This document shows positions 49,106 through 57,438 of a stretch of DNA of 64,000 nucleotides, in pieces. The DNA is from Photobacterium frigidiphilum (lineage in GTDB: Bacteria; Pseudomonadota; Gammaproteobacteria; Enterobacterales; Vibrionaceae). The translations under genes and the position numbers were made by a program. The notes beneath the pieces were generated by a model. The model saw nothing but the letters and a program-made list of their open reading frames with translations, searched no databases and had not been told where the DNA came from. The stretch covers positions 372,001-436,000 of the forward strand of contig NZ_PYMJ01000001.1 in assembly GCF_003025615.1 (NCBI RefSeq), written 5' to 3'. Numbering within the stretch: the first letter of the stretch is position 1; each line of letters begins with the position of its first letter.

Positions 49106-49501
49106 TTAATCCCCTCTCAAGGCTTTGCTTAAATTCTTAAACTTAGCACCCAAGAAATCTAACGATGCTTGATATTCCAGTGAATTCTGCATGAACAAGT
49201 TCTGCTCTAGTTGCGCATCAACCGTATTACCATCACCAGTGTCTGGTTGAGTGGGAACACGGTACATTTGTTCACCCATAACATTTGCAGAGGCAGAAAT
49301 ATGCCGCCCATTAGTTTGGCTCAGACCAATGTTTGCCCCTGATGTTGCCGCTTTTAATGCGCGACCAAAATCCATATCTTTGGCCTTGTAACCAGGCGTA
49401 TTAGCGTTAGCAATGTTGCTAGCAAGGGTTTCAGCACGTTTACCACGCACACCAACCGAGTATTGATGTATACCCAACGCTTTATCAAAAGAAATAGACA
49501 T
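49106..49501 (-). CDS. flgB: FlgB, proximal rod protein
   Basis: Rod subunit. The ATG at 49501 (MSISFDKALGIHQ) follows GGAGG at 5 nt and gives 131 residues. The longer frame up to 49549 runs into the promoter and is not used. Motifs are RAETLASNIANANTPGYKAKDMDF and LEQNLFMQNSLEYQASLDFLGAKF. First gene of the flgBCDE run, with a sigma-54 type promoter. Confidence 0.96.
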   Translation of the reverse strand: MSISFDKALGIHQYSVGVRGKRAETLASNIANANTPGYKAKDMDFGRALKAATSGANIGLSQTNGRHISASANVMGEQMYRVPTQPDTGDGNTVDAQLEQNLFMQNSLEYQASLDFLGAKFKNLSKALRGD

Positions 49502-49532
49502 AGTTGCCTCCACAGTAACTTGATATATACAA

Positions 49533-49548
49533 AGCAAATAGGATGCCA
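49533..49548 (-). promoter_or_regulatory. Sigma-54 type promoter of flgB
   Basis: Leftward TGGCATCCTATTTGCT, correct GG-N10-GC spacing with both half-sites good, about 32 bp before the ATG. Confidence 0.86.
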
Positions 49549-49590
49549 AGTTTTAAAATGGCAAATAAACAGGCGAATAGACAGATAAAC

Positions 49591-49614
49591 AAAAAGCGGC
49601 CAAAGCCGCTTTTT
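49591..49614 (-). terminator. Terminator after cheR
   Basis: AAAAAGCGGC / GCCGCTTTTT, 10-bp perfect stem with a 4-nt loop and T-run leftward, 26 bp after cheR. It separates cheVR from the flgB promoter. Confidence 0.9.
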
Positions 49615-49639
49615 ATTTATTAATGATTTGAATCTGTCA

Positions 49640-50470
49640 TCACTTCAATTTGTAGATGATACCAGGGTTGCATCGAACCATTTCAAACTTATCGGTTAGC
49701 CCAGTCAAGGATTCTGACGCGCCTAACAATAAATAGCCGCCAGGGTTCAAGCTTGCCGCCATTTGATTCAAGACTTTTGCTTTCATATCTGGCGCAAAGT
49801 AAATCAATACATTACGACAAAAAATGATGTCAAACTTTCCGAGTAATGCATAACTGTCTTTTAAGTTCTGCGGACGGAAATTTACCATTCGCTTTACTTT
49901 GTCATTCACCTTCATTCGGCCATCGCCATTGCTCTCAAAAAAGAAACGGCGACGCTCAGGCGATAAACCACGGCTTAACGCTAAATTGTCATACGCGCCA
50001 GCACGACACGTATCTAACATCGTTTGTGATATATCTGTTGCTGTAATCTGAACACCCGATGCCAACATACCTGGTCGACGATTTTGCAGCTCCAATATCG
50101 TCATCGCTATAGAATAAGGTTCTTGACCTGATGAGCTTGCAGAAGACCAAATTTTAAGTGGTCGTTTACTGGTCGCCATTTCCGGTAGGATCTTATCAGC
50201 AAGTACTGTGTACGGATAAGTATCACGAAACCACAATGTCTCATTGGTTGTCATCGCATCAACGGCAGCAACACGTAACTCACGATTACGACCACTAATC
50301 ACAACTTGGAGTAATTCAGATAGAGATGAAAGCGAAAATCTGCTGACTAATGGACTTAAGCGACTACGCACTAAGTACTGTTTACTATCGCCAAGTACTA
50401 TCCCGCATTGAGCTTCTAGAAAACGGCAGAAATCTCGATATTCTTGGTCTTTTATTGTTATAGCTGTCAT
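49640..50470 (-). CDS. cheR: CheR, chemoreceptor methyltransferase
   Basis: Methylates receptor glutamates with S-adenosylmethionine for adaptation. It has 276 residues with an N-terminal helical domain, then MTTNETLWFRD, IWSSASSSGQEPYSIAM (the SAM pocket) and FDIIFCRNVLIYF. It lies 45 bp after cheV. Confidence 0.97.
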   Translation of the reverse strand: MTAITIKDQEYRDFCRFLEAQCGIVLGDSKQYLVRSRLSPLVSRFSLSSLSELLQVVISGRNRELRVAAVDAMTTNETLWFRDTYPYTVLADKILPEMATSKRPLKIWSSASSSGQEPYSIAMTILELQNRRPGMLASGVQITATDISQTMLDTCRAGAYDNLALSRGLSPERRRFFFESNGDGRMKVNDKVKRMVNFRPQNLKDSYALLGKFDIIFCRNVLIYFAPDMKAKVLNQMAASLNPGGYLLLGASESLTGLTDKFEMVRCNPGIIYKLK

Positions 50471-50497
50471 CTACTACTCTTTATAATTATTGCTTCT

Positions 50498-50518
50498 TGT
50501 TTGTTATTGTTATTGTTA
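50498..50518 (-). repeat. CAATAA repeat spanning the cheV stop codon
   Basis: Reading leftward, the cheV stop TAA is followed by CAA TAA CAA TAA CAA, so the hexanucleotide repeat gives three in-frame stops in a row. It lies in the cheV-cheR gap. Confidence 0.8.
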
Positions 50519-51442
50519 TTGTTGCTTAGAAGGCATTGCAGCCTTAACAGCAGTACCCAACTCATCGGGGTTAAATTTAGGTATAAATGCATTTGCACCT
50601 ACGCGTTCAACCATTGCCTGATTAAAAACGCCACTCAGTGAAGTGTGCAGAATAACATGTAAATCTTTTAAATTAGGATTATTACGGATTTCGGCAGTCA
50701 GCGTATAACCATCCATTTCTGGCATTTCAATATCTGAAATAACCAATGCCAATTGATCGTAAATACTGCCTTCTTTAGCCATTTCTTTTAGTTTATTAAT
50801 GGCTTCTTTACCATCTTTAACTAAAACACATTCACAGCCAATGGCTTCAATAGCACGTTGAACCTGCTTACGAGCCACACTTGAATCATCAGCTACTAAT
50901 ACACGGCGATTTTCAGGTAATGCATCAATTAATTCTTCAAGTACTGAACCTGTAATATCCGTATTAACGGGTGAAATTTCATCAAGGATTTTTTCAACGT
51001 CCAAAATTTCAACAAGTTCACCGTCAATCTCGGTGACCGCTGTCAAATAGTTCGCTCGCCCAGCCCCCTGTGGCGGTGGCAAAATTGATTCCCAATTCAT
51101 ATTGATGATTCGTTCAACAGAAGAAACCAAGAAACCTTGAATTGAGCGGTTAAACTCAGAAATGATCACAAAACAATTATCTAAATCATCAATAGGTCGC
51201 CCACCCGTTGCTAGGCTCATATCAATAACAGAAATAGTCTGACCGCGAATATGTGCAATCCCTTTAACCAACGGATGCAAGTTTGGCATGGTCGTCAGCT
51301 TTGGACACTGAAGTACCTCTTTCACCTTAAAAACGTTAATCCCGTAACGTTGGCGTCTATTCAGCCTAAATGTCAAAAGCTCTAATCGGTTTTGACCAAC
51401 AAGTTGGGTGCGCTGATTGACTGAATCAAGTATCCCCGTCAT
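50516..51442 (-). CDS. cheV: CheV, CheW-receiver adaptor
   Basis: Coupling protein with a regulatory receiver. It has 308 residues, with a CheW domain (about 20-160: RRQRYGINVFKVKEVLQCP, IAHIRGQTISVIDMS) and a receiver (about 178-305) with phospho-acceptor Asp in ALVISDIEMPEMDG and VLVADDSSVARKQVQRA. It pairs with cheR. It is divergent from flgA with about 130 bp between; I see no sigma-54 or sigma-28 element there. Confidence 0.96.
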   Translation of the reverse strand: MTGILDSVNQRTQLVGQNRLELLTFRLNRRQRYGINVFKVKEVLQCPKLTTMPNLHPLVKGIAHIRGQTISVIDMSLATGGRPIDDLDNCFVIISEFNRSIQGFLVSSVERIINMNWESILPPPQGAGRANYLTAVTEIDGELVEILDVEKILDEISPVNTDITGSVLEELIDALPENRRVLVADDSSVARKQVQRAIEAIGCECVLVKDGKEAINKLKEMAKEGSIYDQLALVISDIEMPEMDGYTLTAEIRNNPNLKDLHVILHTSLSGVFNQAMVERVGANAFIPKFNPDELGTAVKAAMPSKQQ

Positions 51443-51571
51443 AAAGGTGACTCCATGTTATATATTTTTCTATTTGGAAAGTGAATACGAGTAATCTCGC
51501 CTGTAATCACATATTATGTTCTTAAGACTAACAAGCGTAGCCTTCGTAACTATCACCAAAGAGCCAGAATC

Positions 51572-52279
51572 GTGACCCAAAGAACACATTTAAAACTCTT
51601 AGTAGCCTTTATCGGCTTTATATCGATTTTCTTTAGCACTAATATTTGGGCTTCGAAGCAAATTACACTCGATACAGTACAGCATACAGCTGAAAGGCAT
51701 GTCGAACAATTGATCAACGTGCCAGAGCGAGGTGAGCTTAAGCTTACAGCCGCCTCGTTAGATTCTAGGTTAAGACTTTCAGAGTGCTCAGAACCTTTAA
51801 ACAGTACTATACCAGGTAAGCAATCATTAACTGGGAACGTAACGGTACTTATCCGTTGTTCACCTGAAAATTGGCAAGTTTATGTGCCTGTTCGCGTTCA
51901 ATTGCTACTACCTCGTGTTGTGGCCGCAACACCTCTAGCCCGTGGGCTTGTTTTGAATGCATCCCATCTTAGTGTAAAGCTCGTAGAAAGTCGTTTCCAG
52001 CGTGGCATTGTTTTTGAACAGCCTGCAGAAATTATTGGCTCTAAAGTAAAACGTACCGTCAATATGGGCGAAGCCGTGCAAGGCAACGACATCTGCTTAG
52101 TATGCCGTAATGATGCCGTAATGATAAAAGCAGGTAACGGCGGATTAAATATTATCACCAATGGAACAGCCTTATCTGATGGCGCTCTGGGTGAACAAAT
52201 CCGAGTACAAAATACTAAGTCTAAACGGATTGTAGATGGTACAGTTAGCGCTGTAGGCGAAGTAACCGTTAACTATTAA
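51572..52279 (+). CDS. flgA: FlgA, P-ring assembly chaperone
   Basis: Periplasmic chaperone for FlgI. It starts with GTG and has 235 residues. A signal peptide (about 1-27, ending NIWASK) is followed by a C-terminal SAF domain (ATPLARGLVLNASHLSVKLVE, GSKVKRTVNMGEAVQGNDI) and an end of IRVQNTKSKRIVDGTVSAVGEVTVNY (quoted in part), all FlgA features. First of the rightward flgA-flgM-flgN genes. Confidence 0.94.
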   Translation: MTQRTHLKLLVAFIGFISIFFSTNIWASKQITLDTVQHTAERHVEQLINVPERGELKLTAASLDSRLRLSECSEPLNSTIPGKQSLTGNVTVLIRCSPENWQVYVPVRVQLLLPRVVAATPLARGLVLNASHLSVKLVESRFQRGIVFEQPAEIIGSKVKRTVNMGEAVQGNDICLVCRNDAVMIKAGNGGLNIITNGTALSDGALGEQIRVQNTKSKRIVDGTVSAVGEVTVNY

Positions 52280-52375
52280 TCGCTTGAAACCTGCGTATTT
52301 CTATCACTAGAAATCACTTTTTACACTAAGTAATATCTACGACGGTATAAACTGAATAGAATGTGTAAAAAGTGC

Positions 52376-52402
52376 TAAAGTTACTCTATATGCAGCCGAT
52401 AG
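52376..52402 (+). promoter_or_regulatory. Sigma-28 (FliA) promoter of flgMN
   Basis: TAAAGTTA, 11 nt, GCCGATAG: one of the best FliA matches possible by eye. It lies about 40 bp before flgM. FlgM inhibits FliA, so this is an autoregulatory loop. Confidence 0.9.
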
Positions 52403-52440
52403 TGTTAGCGTATTCAGTTTATTGTTCAAAGGCTTAATTT

Positions 52441-52755
52441 ATGACAAGTATTGATCATCTGCGCAACAGTCAACCGATGACAACAGCTCGGAATAATCAG
52501 AGTAAAGTAACGACATCATCGTCAGGCAGTCAACCTACTGCGGCACCAAGCCCGGGGCGACAAGATGCTGTTTCGTTAAGTTCACAAGGTAAAGCTGTTG
52601 GTCAAATCCACCAACAACTAGCCACTGAACCTAGCTTTGATAGTGCAAAAGTCTCGGCAATTAAAGAAGCCATTTCAAGTGGCGCTTATGTCGTTGATGC
52701 CGATAAACTCGCATCTAATATGATGAAATTTGAAGATGAGCTACGCGGGCTATAA
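52441..52755 (+). CDS. flgM: FlgM, anti-sigma-28 factor
   Basis: Binds FliA until exported through the completed hook. It has 104 residues, disordered N-terminus rich in Ser/Thr/Gln, and a C-terminal FliA-binding part (AVSLSSQGKAVGQIHQQL, VSAIKEAISSGAYVVDADKLASNMMKFE). It has its own sigma-28 promoter; AAAGG ribosome binding site. Confidence 0.95.
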   Translation: MTSIDHLRNSQPMTTARNNQSKVTTSSSGSQPTAAPSPGRQDAVSLSSQGKAVGQIHQQLATEPSFDSAKVSAIKEAISSGAYVVDADKLASNMMKFEDELRGL

Positions 52756-52800
52756 TGTTGCCCCTTAGCCTTATTTTGACATTAAGAATGATGTGACACT

Positions 52801-53229
52801 ATGCCTGATACTATTGAGCAACTTCTGGAGCTTCAACACGCTACATTGATATCCCTTTCTCGCCTATTAGAGCAAGAAAAAGGGGCAATTGTTAATCGTC
52901 AATCCGTCGAAATTGATCGTATAGCCAAAGATAAACTCAGCTTACTCAATAAAATTCAGCAACAAGATCACCTTATAGCAAGTCATGCCCAACGCCAATT
53001 ACTGACTGACAATACCGAATGTATACAGAAAGTAACGGAAATAAAAACGATAGTTGCACGCTGTAAAGCAGCCAATGAAGTCAATGGTGAAGCATTACAA
53101 CGCGCTCAACTTAGCTTTCATAAGCTAAACAATTTATTTCAGCAGAGTCGTGGTAAAAGCCAGATGACGTATAATAGTGAGGGTGTCGCGCAAAATATTC
53201 GCACACTAGGCACGAATATTAAGGCGTAA
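52801..53229 (+). CDS. flgN: FlgN, chaperone of FlgK and FlgL
   Basis: Helical export chaperone. It has 142 residues (QLLELQHATLISLSRLLEQEKGAIVNRQ, quoted in part), typical FlgN size. It lies 45 bp after flgM and ends 15 bp before the convergent flgP, with no visible terminator between. Confidence 0.9.
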   Translation: MPDTIEQLLELQHATLISLSRLLEQEKGAIVNRQSVEIDRIAKDKLSLLNKIQQQDHLIASHAQRQLLTDNTECIQKVTEIKTIVARCKAANEVNGEALQRAQLSFHKLNNLFQQSRGKSQMTYNSEGVAQNIRTLGTNIKA

Positions 53230-53244
53230 TTGGAGAGCGAATAA

Positions 53245-53673
53245 TTAAAACATTGTCTCTTGATTCGTAGGGACATGATAAACCTCACCATGTTTTTTCA
53301 TTCGATCCATAACACTTAAATCAAGTTCCATTTCAGTTACATAGCTATCGCCCACTGGGTAACTGCTAATTACCTTCGCACCTCGAATAATGCCATCAAC
53401 AGCCCCATCAGTGCTTTCTACACCCAATTGCTGATCATCCATTTCCGCTCTGGCGCTAATACGCATACCGTACACTTGTTCGGTTAATTCACGGTAAGCA
53501 TCAATCTTAGATGCACGCATTGCACGTATGCGTTTTTCTTCGTTAGTACGACCTCGTTGTTCACTGATCGTGGCATAACCAACAGCAGTGATCATGTCTT
53601 TATTTTTGCGCATTTCTGTTAATGGCTGACAGCCGACTAACAGCAATAAGCTCAAAATAATCCAGCGATGCAT
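53245..53673 (-). CDS. flgP: FlgP, outer-membrane H-ring lipoprotein
   Basis: Lipoprotein that in Vibrio forms part of the disk around the L-ring and is needed for motility. It has 142 residues with lipobox LLLVG-C (Cys15) and an LPP20-type domain (VGYATISEQRGRTNEEKRIRAMRASKIDAYRELTEQVYG, quoted in part). It lies 8 bp after flgO. Confidence 0.93.
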   Translation of the reverse strand: MHRWIILSLLLLVGCQPLTEMRKNKDMITAVGYATISEQRGRTNEEKRIRAMRASKIDAYRELTEQVYGMRISARAEMDDQQLGVESTDGAVDGIIRGAKVISSYPVGDSYVTEMELDLSVMDRMKKHGEVYHVPTNQETMF

Positions 53674-53681
53674 AACAACTC

Positions 53682-54317
53682 CTAAGGTTTTAATATTATC
53701 GTATTTCGATCAATGCTTGTTGCTTCAGAGCGGATGATAACGCCATTCTGAATGCGCATTTTGTTTAAAGAGTCCAAATCACGGCCAATCCGATCGGCAG
53801 GTAAGAAACCTTGAGCAGAAGCAATAACAACCCGTGAACGCATGCCTATAATACGTGCATTCACTAATAAACCAGCCCCTTGGCGCAACATAGTGCCAGT
53901 AAGCACATAATCGACCGGTTGCTGCCCTGCGAGTTCTTTCCAGTTTCGGCTAAGGGAGAAGTCTCCGTTAGGCGTCACTTTAATGGCCCCTGTCGATTTA
54001 TAATCGACCACTGTAAAGCCGCGTTGCTGCATCTGATACATGAAACTTTCACTGACAGTGTTACCCAGCCAGTTCGTTTCATTCATCTCTTGTAAATCAA
54101 CAAAAGAAGTAACCGCCAACGGGGTCTTTGCCGTCAAATACTGATTAGATACAATAAGTTGCTCTGTTAGCCCTTCGATAAAGTAATCCAAGGTATGGCG
54201 TGGTGTTTCCGACAAAAGCAAAGGACTGCCCGTATAAAGTTCTTTTCCGTTATAAATCGGAGTTTGTGCACACGATGTGGTCAATACTGATAGTAGTATG
54301 ACGATCCATTTATTCAT
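53682..54317 (-). CDS. flgO: FlgO, H-ring associated outer-membrane lipoprotein
   Basis: Partner of FlgP in vibrios. It has 211 residues with signal and lipobox LTTS-C (Cys17), then a FlgO-type domain (TLDYFIEGLTEQLIVSNQYL, VTSFVDLQEMNETNWLGNTVSESFMYQMQQRGFTVVDYKST, quoted in part). A sigma-28 type promoter lies upstream; divergent from flgT. Confidence 0.92.
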   Translation of the reverse strand: MNKWIVILLSVLTTSCAQTPIYNGKELYTGSPLLLSETPRHTLDYFIEGLTEQLIVSNQYLTAKTPLAVTSFVDLQEMNETNWLGNTVSESFMYQMQQRGFTVVDYKSTGAIKVTPNGDFSLSRNWKELAGQQPVDYVLTGTMLRQGAGLLVNARIIGMRSRVVIASAQGFLPADRIGRDLDSLNKMRIQNGVIIRSEATSIDRNTIILKP

Positions 54318-54354
54318 TCTAGCCAGCTCCGGATGAAAAGAAACTTGTAGCCTG

Positions 54355-54381
54355 TTATCGTTCGATTAAAGAAAAACTTTA
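54355..54381 (-). promoter_or_regulatory. Sigma-28 (FliA) promoter of flgOP
   Basis: Leftward TAAAGTTT, 11 nt, AACGATAA: full -35 and the CGATAA core of the -10. It lies about 38 bp before flgO. Confidence 0.82.
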
Positions 54382-54551
54382 TCTATTATTTCCTAAATCT
54401 TATGAAAAATGCTTTTCGGAACACTCTTTGCATATCGTCCTAGCACAGAAAGTATATAAAAGAGTTGAGCATTAACTTGATATAAAAAACGGTAAGTTTT
54501 ATCTTCAGTTAATCGCTAACAAGCAAATTTCATACCCAAGTTGAGTGAGAC

Positions 54552-55688
54552 ATGAAAAAAAATACTATTAAGTGCTTAAGTAGCTTGTGTTTACTAATGG
54601 CCTTTCAAGCGAATGCCGCTTGGTTAGAAGTTACAGGGAAAGCCCCTATCCTAGAAAGCGACAGTACCGCGCGTATCAATGCTTTAGAAGATGCTACCTA
54701 TCAAGCCATGCTGTATTCAGGTGCTGACATTGCCAGCTTTAATCACATAAGACCTTATTTAGCGACTGAAAAAGAAGAATACCAATTCAGTGGAAATTCA
54801 ATTCGTCATGTAATGGTATTAAAGCAGCAGAAAAAAAGCGGCAATATGTATGTTACGGCACGTATTGATGTGTATCCATCGGCAAATAGTTGCCACAAGA
54901 ATCAATATAAGAAAGGAATACTGCTAGGTGAGTTTGACCTGATATCACCACAGCATGCATCTATGGGAAGTATTTATCAGATTGGTGATGATTTTACATC
55001 CTTATTACAACGCCAGATCCAAAGGAAATCGCAAAGCTTTGTCGTATCGGGCGTCACCCAAGTGCCCATACGTCCAGGGCAACCAACAGTGATGATGATG
55101 CTAGCGGAAGACAACGACGCACAATATATAGTGAATGGACAAATTACCGATCTTACCTCAACACTCGACCAAAAATTTATTAAAGATGATCAAGTCAATC
55201 GGCAGTTTGCAGCGACGTTGCAGGTTATGGATGGTAAAACGGGGGATATTTTATTCCAAAATAACTACCGAGAGATTGCAGAATGGCCTTTTGCCAAAAC
55301 AAGTCAGGTAGACACGAAAAGCGCTCGCTTTTGGCAATCAACTTATGGTCAAGCAGTACAACGTATAACTCGTAATATGATGCTAGATCTTGAAACGGCA
55401 CTGTCTTGTCGAACCAGCCTACCTGAAGTTATTAATGTTCATAATAATACTGTGCAGATCAATGCTGGCCGTATTCATGGTGTTAACCGTGGTGACCAGC
55501 TCCAACTATGGCATAGTGCTGGGTTCATTGACCCAATGGGCATTGCTCGAAATCGTATGGTACAAACTGACATCACATTAACGGTTGAACGTATCTACGA
55601 AAAATCAACAGAGCTGTCTGTGGACCAAGCAAATCTTGCGAATAGCATTCAACCTGGTGATTTACTGACCAAGCAAATCGACCGTTAA
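54552..55688 (+). CDS. flgT: FlgT, H-ring protein
   Basis: Periplasmic protein that builds the H-ring in Vibrio and supports stator assembly. It has 378 residues with a signal peptide (1 to about 22, ending ANAAWLEV), an N-terminal domain (APILESDSTARINALEDATYQAML), a middle domain near 118-265 and a C-terminal domain ending SIQPGDLLTKQ. Divergent from flgO. A weak sigma-28-like element (TAAAAGAG, 11 nt, CTTGATAT; 54457-54483) lies upstream but is not convincing. Confidence 0.93.
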   Translation: MKKNTIKCLSSLCLLMAFQANAAWLEVTGKAPILESDSTARINALEDATYQAMLYSGADIASFNHIRPYLATEKEEYQFSGNSIRHVMVLKQQKKSGNMYVTARIDVYPSANSCHKNQYKKGILLGEFDLISPQHASMGSIYQIGDDFTSLLQRQIQRKSQSFVVSGVTQVPIRPGQPTVMMMLAEDNDAQYIVNGQITDLTSTLDQKFIKDDQVNRQFAATLQVMDGKTGDILFQNNYREIAEWPFAKTSQVDTKSARFWQSTYGQAVQRITRNMMLDLETALSCRTSLPEVINVHNNTVQINAGRIHGVNRGDQLQLWHSAGFIDPMGIARNRMVQTDITLTVERIYEKSTELSVDQANLANSIQPGDLLTKQIDR

Positions 55689-55720
55689 CACTAATTACTT
55701 AAAAAGTTGAAGAATATGAG

Positions 55721-55726
55721 TATAAT
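55721..55726 (+). promoter_or_regulatory. -10 element of tRNA-Arg
   Basis: Perfect TATAAT 12 bp before the tRNA, followed by a GC-rich stretch (GGTGGCC) as in stringently controlled promoters. The -35 (CTTAAA, 17 bp upstream) is poor. Confidence 0.55.
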
Positions 55727-55737
55727 GGTGGCCAAGT

Positions 55738-55814
55738 GCCCCCTTAGCTCAGCTGGATAGAGCGTCCCCCTCCTAAGGGGAAGGCCACAAGTTCGACTCT
55801 TGTAGGGGGCACCA
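55738..55814 (+). tRNA. tRNA-Arg, anticodon CCU
   Basis: 77 nt including an encoded CCA. Acceptor stem GCCCCCT/AGGGGGC is perfect. Anticodon stem TCCCC/GGGGA has loop CTCCTAA, giving anticodon CCU (codon AGG). The T-loop GTTCGACTC is present. Confidence 0.96.
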
Positions 55815-55823
55815 CAAATTTTA

Positions 55824-55853
55824 AAGGCTTAGCAATTTACGTTGCTAAGCCTT
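55824..55853 (+). terminator. Terminator after tRNA-Arg
   Basis: AAGGCTTAGCAA pairs with TTGCTAAGCCTT around a 6-nt loop, followed by TTT. Confidence 0.9.
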
Positions 55854-55949
55854 TTTCATTTATCTTACGATGAGTTAAAAGAATGCTTTCAACTTATACT
55901 AACCTATACAAGCATCTGATCATTTACTTATCCAAAATGGTATTAATCA

Positions 55950-57038
55950 TTAGAATGCGTAAATTAAGTTAAATCCGCCGCCGTTTTCTGTAGATTTAGC
56001 TCCACCAAACTCACTCAATTCATAACTATGAAGCTCTACCGAAGCAATAACGCCCGCAGCAAACGCATAAGAAACACCACCAGCAATAATATCTCGCTTA
56101 CCTGTCGCACCTACACTATTATCATCAAAATCAATGCTTGAGTAATAAGCAAATGGCTTAATACCTACATCCATCAAGTAGCTGGTGTAAATATCAAACG
56201 CGTTGGCATCAGCCCACTTTCCGTCAGGACCAAATAAGCCAGCTTTATGAATTTTTGTACCTTGAGTATAAGCAGCGGCAACTTTAATACCATCAACTTC
56301 ATAATTACCCGCAAACGTTAATGCCTTCTGGCTATCACCGTCGTTTAAACCAATGTTACTTGAACCAGATTCCACTTTTACTTTGTTCTCAAGGTAAGTC
56401 GTACCAAGGCTAAGACCAAAATCGAAATCGTAACTAACAGCAGCAGCATAGTTATAATCGCGACTCACTTTCTCAGGTTGAGCTAACTCTGCATCATAAC
56501 CATCCGTTGATAGACCGTAATGAGCCGAAACATTCAAGCCATTCTGGCTGTAACGGTAAGCAATCAATTCGTCACCACGACCCGTTGCCGCAAAGCCACC
56601 GTCAGCACCTTCTGAATAGATAGGTGTCGCATCAGGATCGATAATCACCATATTATCCATATAGCGAGCAACATCATGATAAGCAGACCACTGCTTACCA
56701 AAACGCAGATTACCTAAATCTTCATTATTAATAGTTATATAGCTAAGACGATTTCGGAAATTGCTACTACCCGAATTTGGTGAATTAACAAACTGATCCC
56801 ACTCAAGTTTGAAATCAATGCTCCAGTCATTAGCCATTTTTCGTTCAGCGGTAATATTGAAGATACTACGACCCAAACTTAAGTCAGCTTCATCAGCCCA
56901 CATAGGCTCAGCTACATCAAGAACAGCTACGCCACCTAGTTCCAGTTTATTAGTGTCATCCTGATAAATAACCTGTGCAAAAGCTTGTCCAGATAGAAGA
57001 GCAGCAGAGATGAATACTGGTAATAATGCTTTTTTCAT
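55950..57038 (-). CDS. Outer membrane porin, first copy
   Basis: General diffusion-type beta-barrel. The ATG at 57038 starts a signal peptide (MKKALLPVFISAALLSGQAFA, about 21 residues); the upstream extension to 57167 is not part of the protein. It has 362 residues, alternating beta strands (WSIDFKLEWDQFV, NLRFGKQWSAYHDVARYMDN with the porin GKQ motif) and a terminal Phe (LIYAF). Relation to named porins (OmpL, OmpH, OmpU types) cannot be settled by eye. No clear terminator before the tRNA-Arg unit. Confidence 0.9.
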   Translation of the reverse strand: MKKALLPVFISAALLSGQAFAQVIYQDDTNKLELGGVAVLDVAEPMWADEADLSLGRSIFNITAERKMANDWSIDFKLEWDQFVNSPNSGSSNFRNRLSYITINNEDLGNLRFGKQWSAYHDVARYMDNMVIIDPDATPIYSEGADGGFAATGRGDELIAYRYSQNGLNVSAHYGLSTDGYDAELAQPEKVSRDYNYAAAVSYDFDFGLSLGTTYLENKVKVESGSSNIGLNDGDSQKALTFAGNYEVDGIKVAAAYTQGTKIHKAGLFGPDGKWADANAFDIYTSYLMDVGIKPFAYYSSIDFDDNSVGATGKRDIIAGGVSYAFAAGVIASVELHSYELSEFGGAKSTENGGGFNLIYAF

Positions 57039-57362
57039 TGTTGTTAAATATTCTTTGATATTGTGTATGTATTTCGAATGTTGCCACAAAGACACGTGGA
57101 GCTCTAGACGTCCGCTGGAAATTGATATTTTTTTATGTTTTTTCACAAGAACACACCGAGATAACAATTAGACAATGGATGCACACCACTGAGTAACACC
57201 TTGCTCACATATGAATCTGGTTGTAGCGTTATATTTTGCGGTAATATTGGTTATCACAAAATGCAGATACAAAAAAACCCCGCCGAAGTCTTTATCTTCA
57301 AACGAGGTTTCTTGTTTCATGCTCACCTATTTCTCAATTATAAGAAAAACAGATAATTAATT
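57039..57362. other. Region between porin and tRNA-Ala
   Basis: About 320 bp. It holds the porin leader and promoter (not identified) and, at 57273-57315, the terminator of tRNA-Ala. The upstream in-frame extension of the porin has no ribosome binding site and a coding-unlike composition. Confidence 0.55.
57273..57315 (-). terminator. Terminator after tRNA-Ala
   Basis: Leftward AACCTCG...GAAG pairs with CTTC...CGGGGTT with an internal bulge, followed by a run of seven T. Confidence 0.75.
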
Positions 57363-57438
57363 TGGTGGAGCTATGCGGGATCGAACCGCAGACCTCTTCG
57401 CTGCCAGCGAAGCGCTCTCCCAGCTGAGCTATAGCCCC
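57363..57438 (-). tRNA. tRNA-Ala, anticodon GGC
   Basis: 76 nt with encoded CCA. Acceptor GGGGCTA/TAGCTCC (one G-U pair). Anticodon stem CTTCG/CGAAG with loop CTGGCAG, anticodon GGC (codon GCC). T-arm GCGGTTCGATCCCGC. Confidence 0.96.

Noticed and set aside
49502..49549. N-terminal extension of flgB
   Set aside because: It overlaps the sigma-54 promoter and lacks a ribosome binding site; FlgB proteins begin at MSISFDKAL.
54457..54483. Sigma-28-like element before flgT
   Set aside because: TAAAAGAG-N11-CTTGATAT keeps spacing but matches too few positions to report as a promoter.
57039..57167. N-terminal extension of the first porin
   Set aside because: It would place the signal peptide internally; the ATG at 57038 gives a normal signal peptide.
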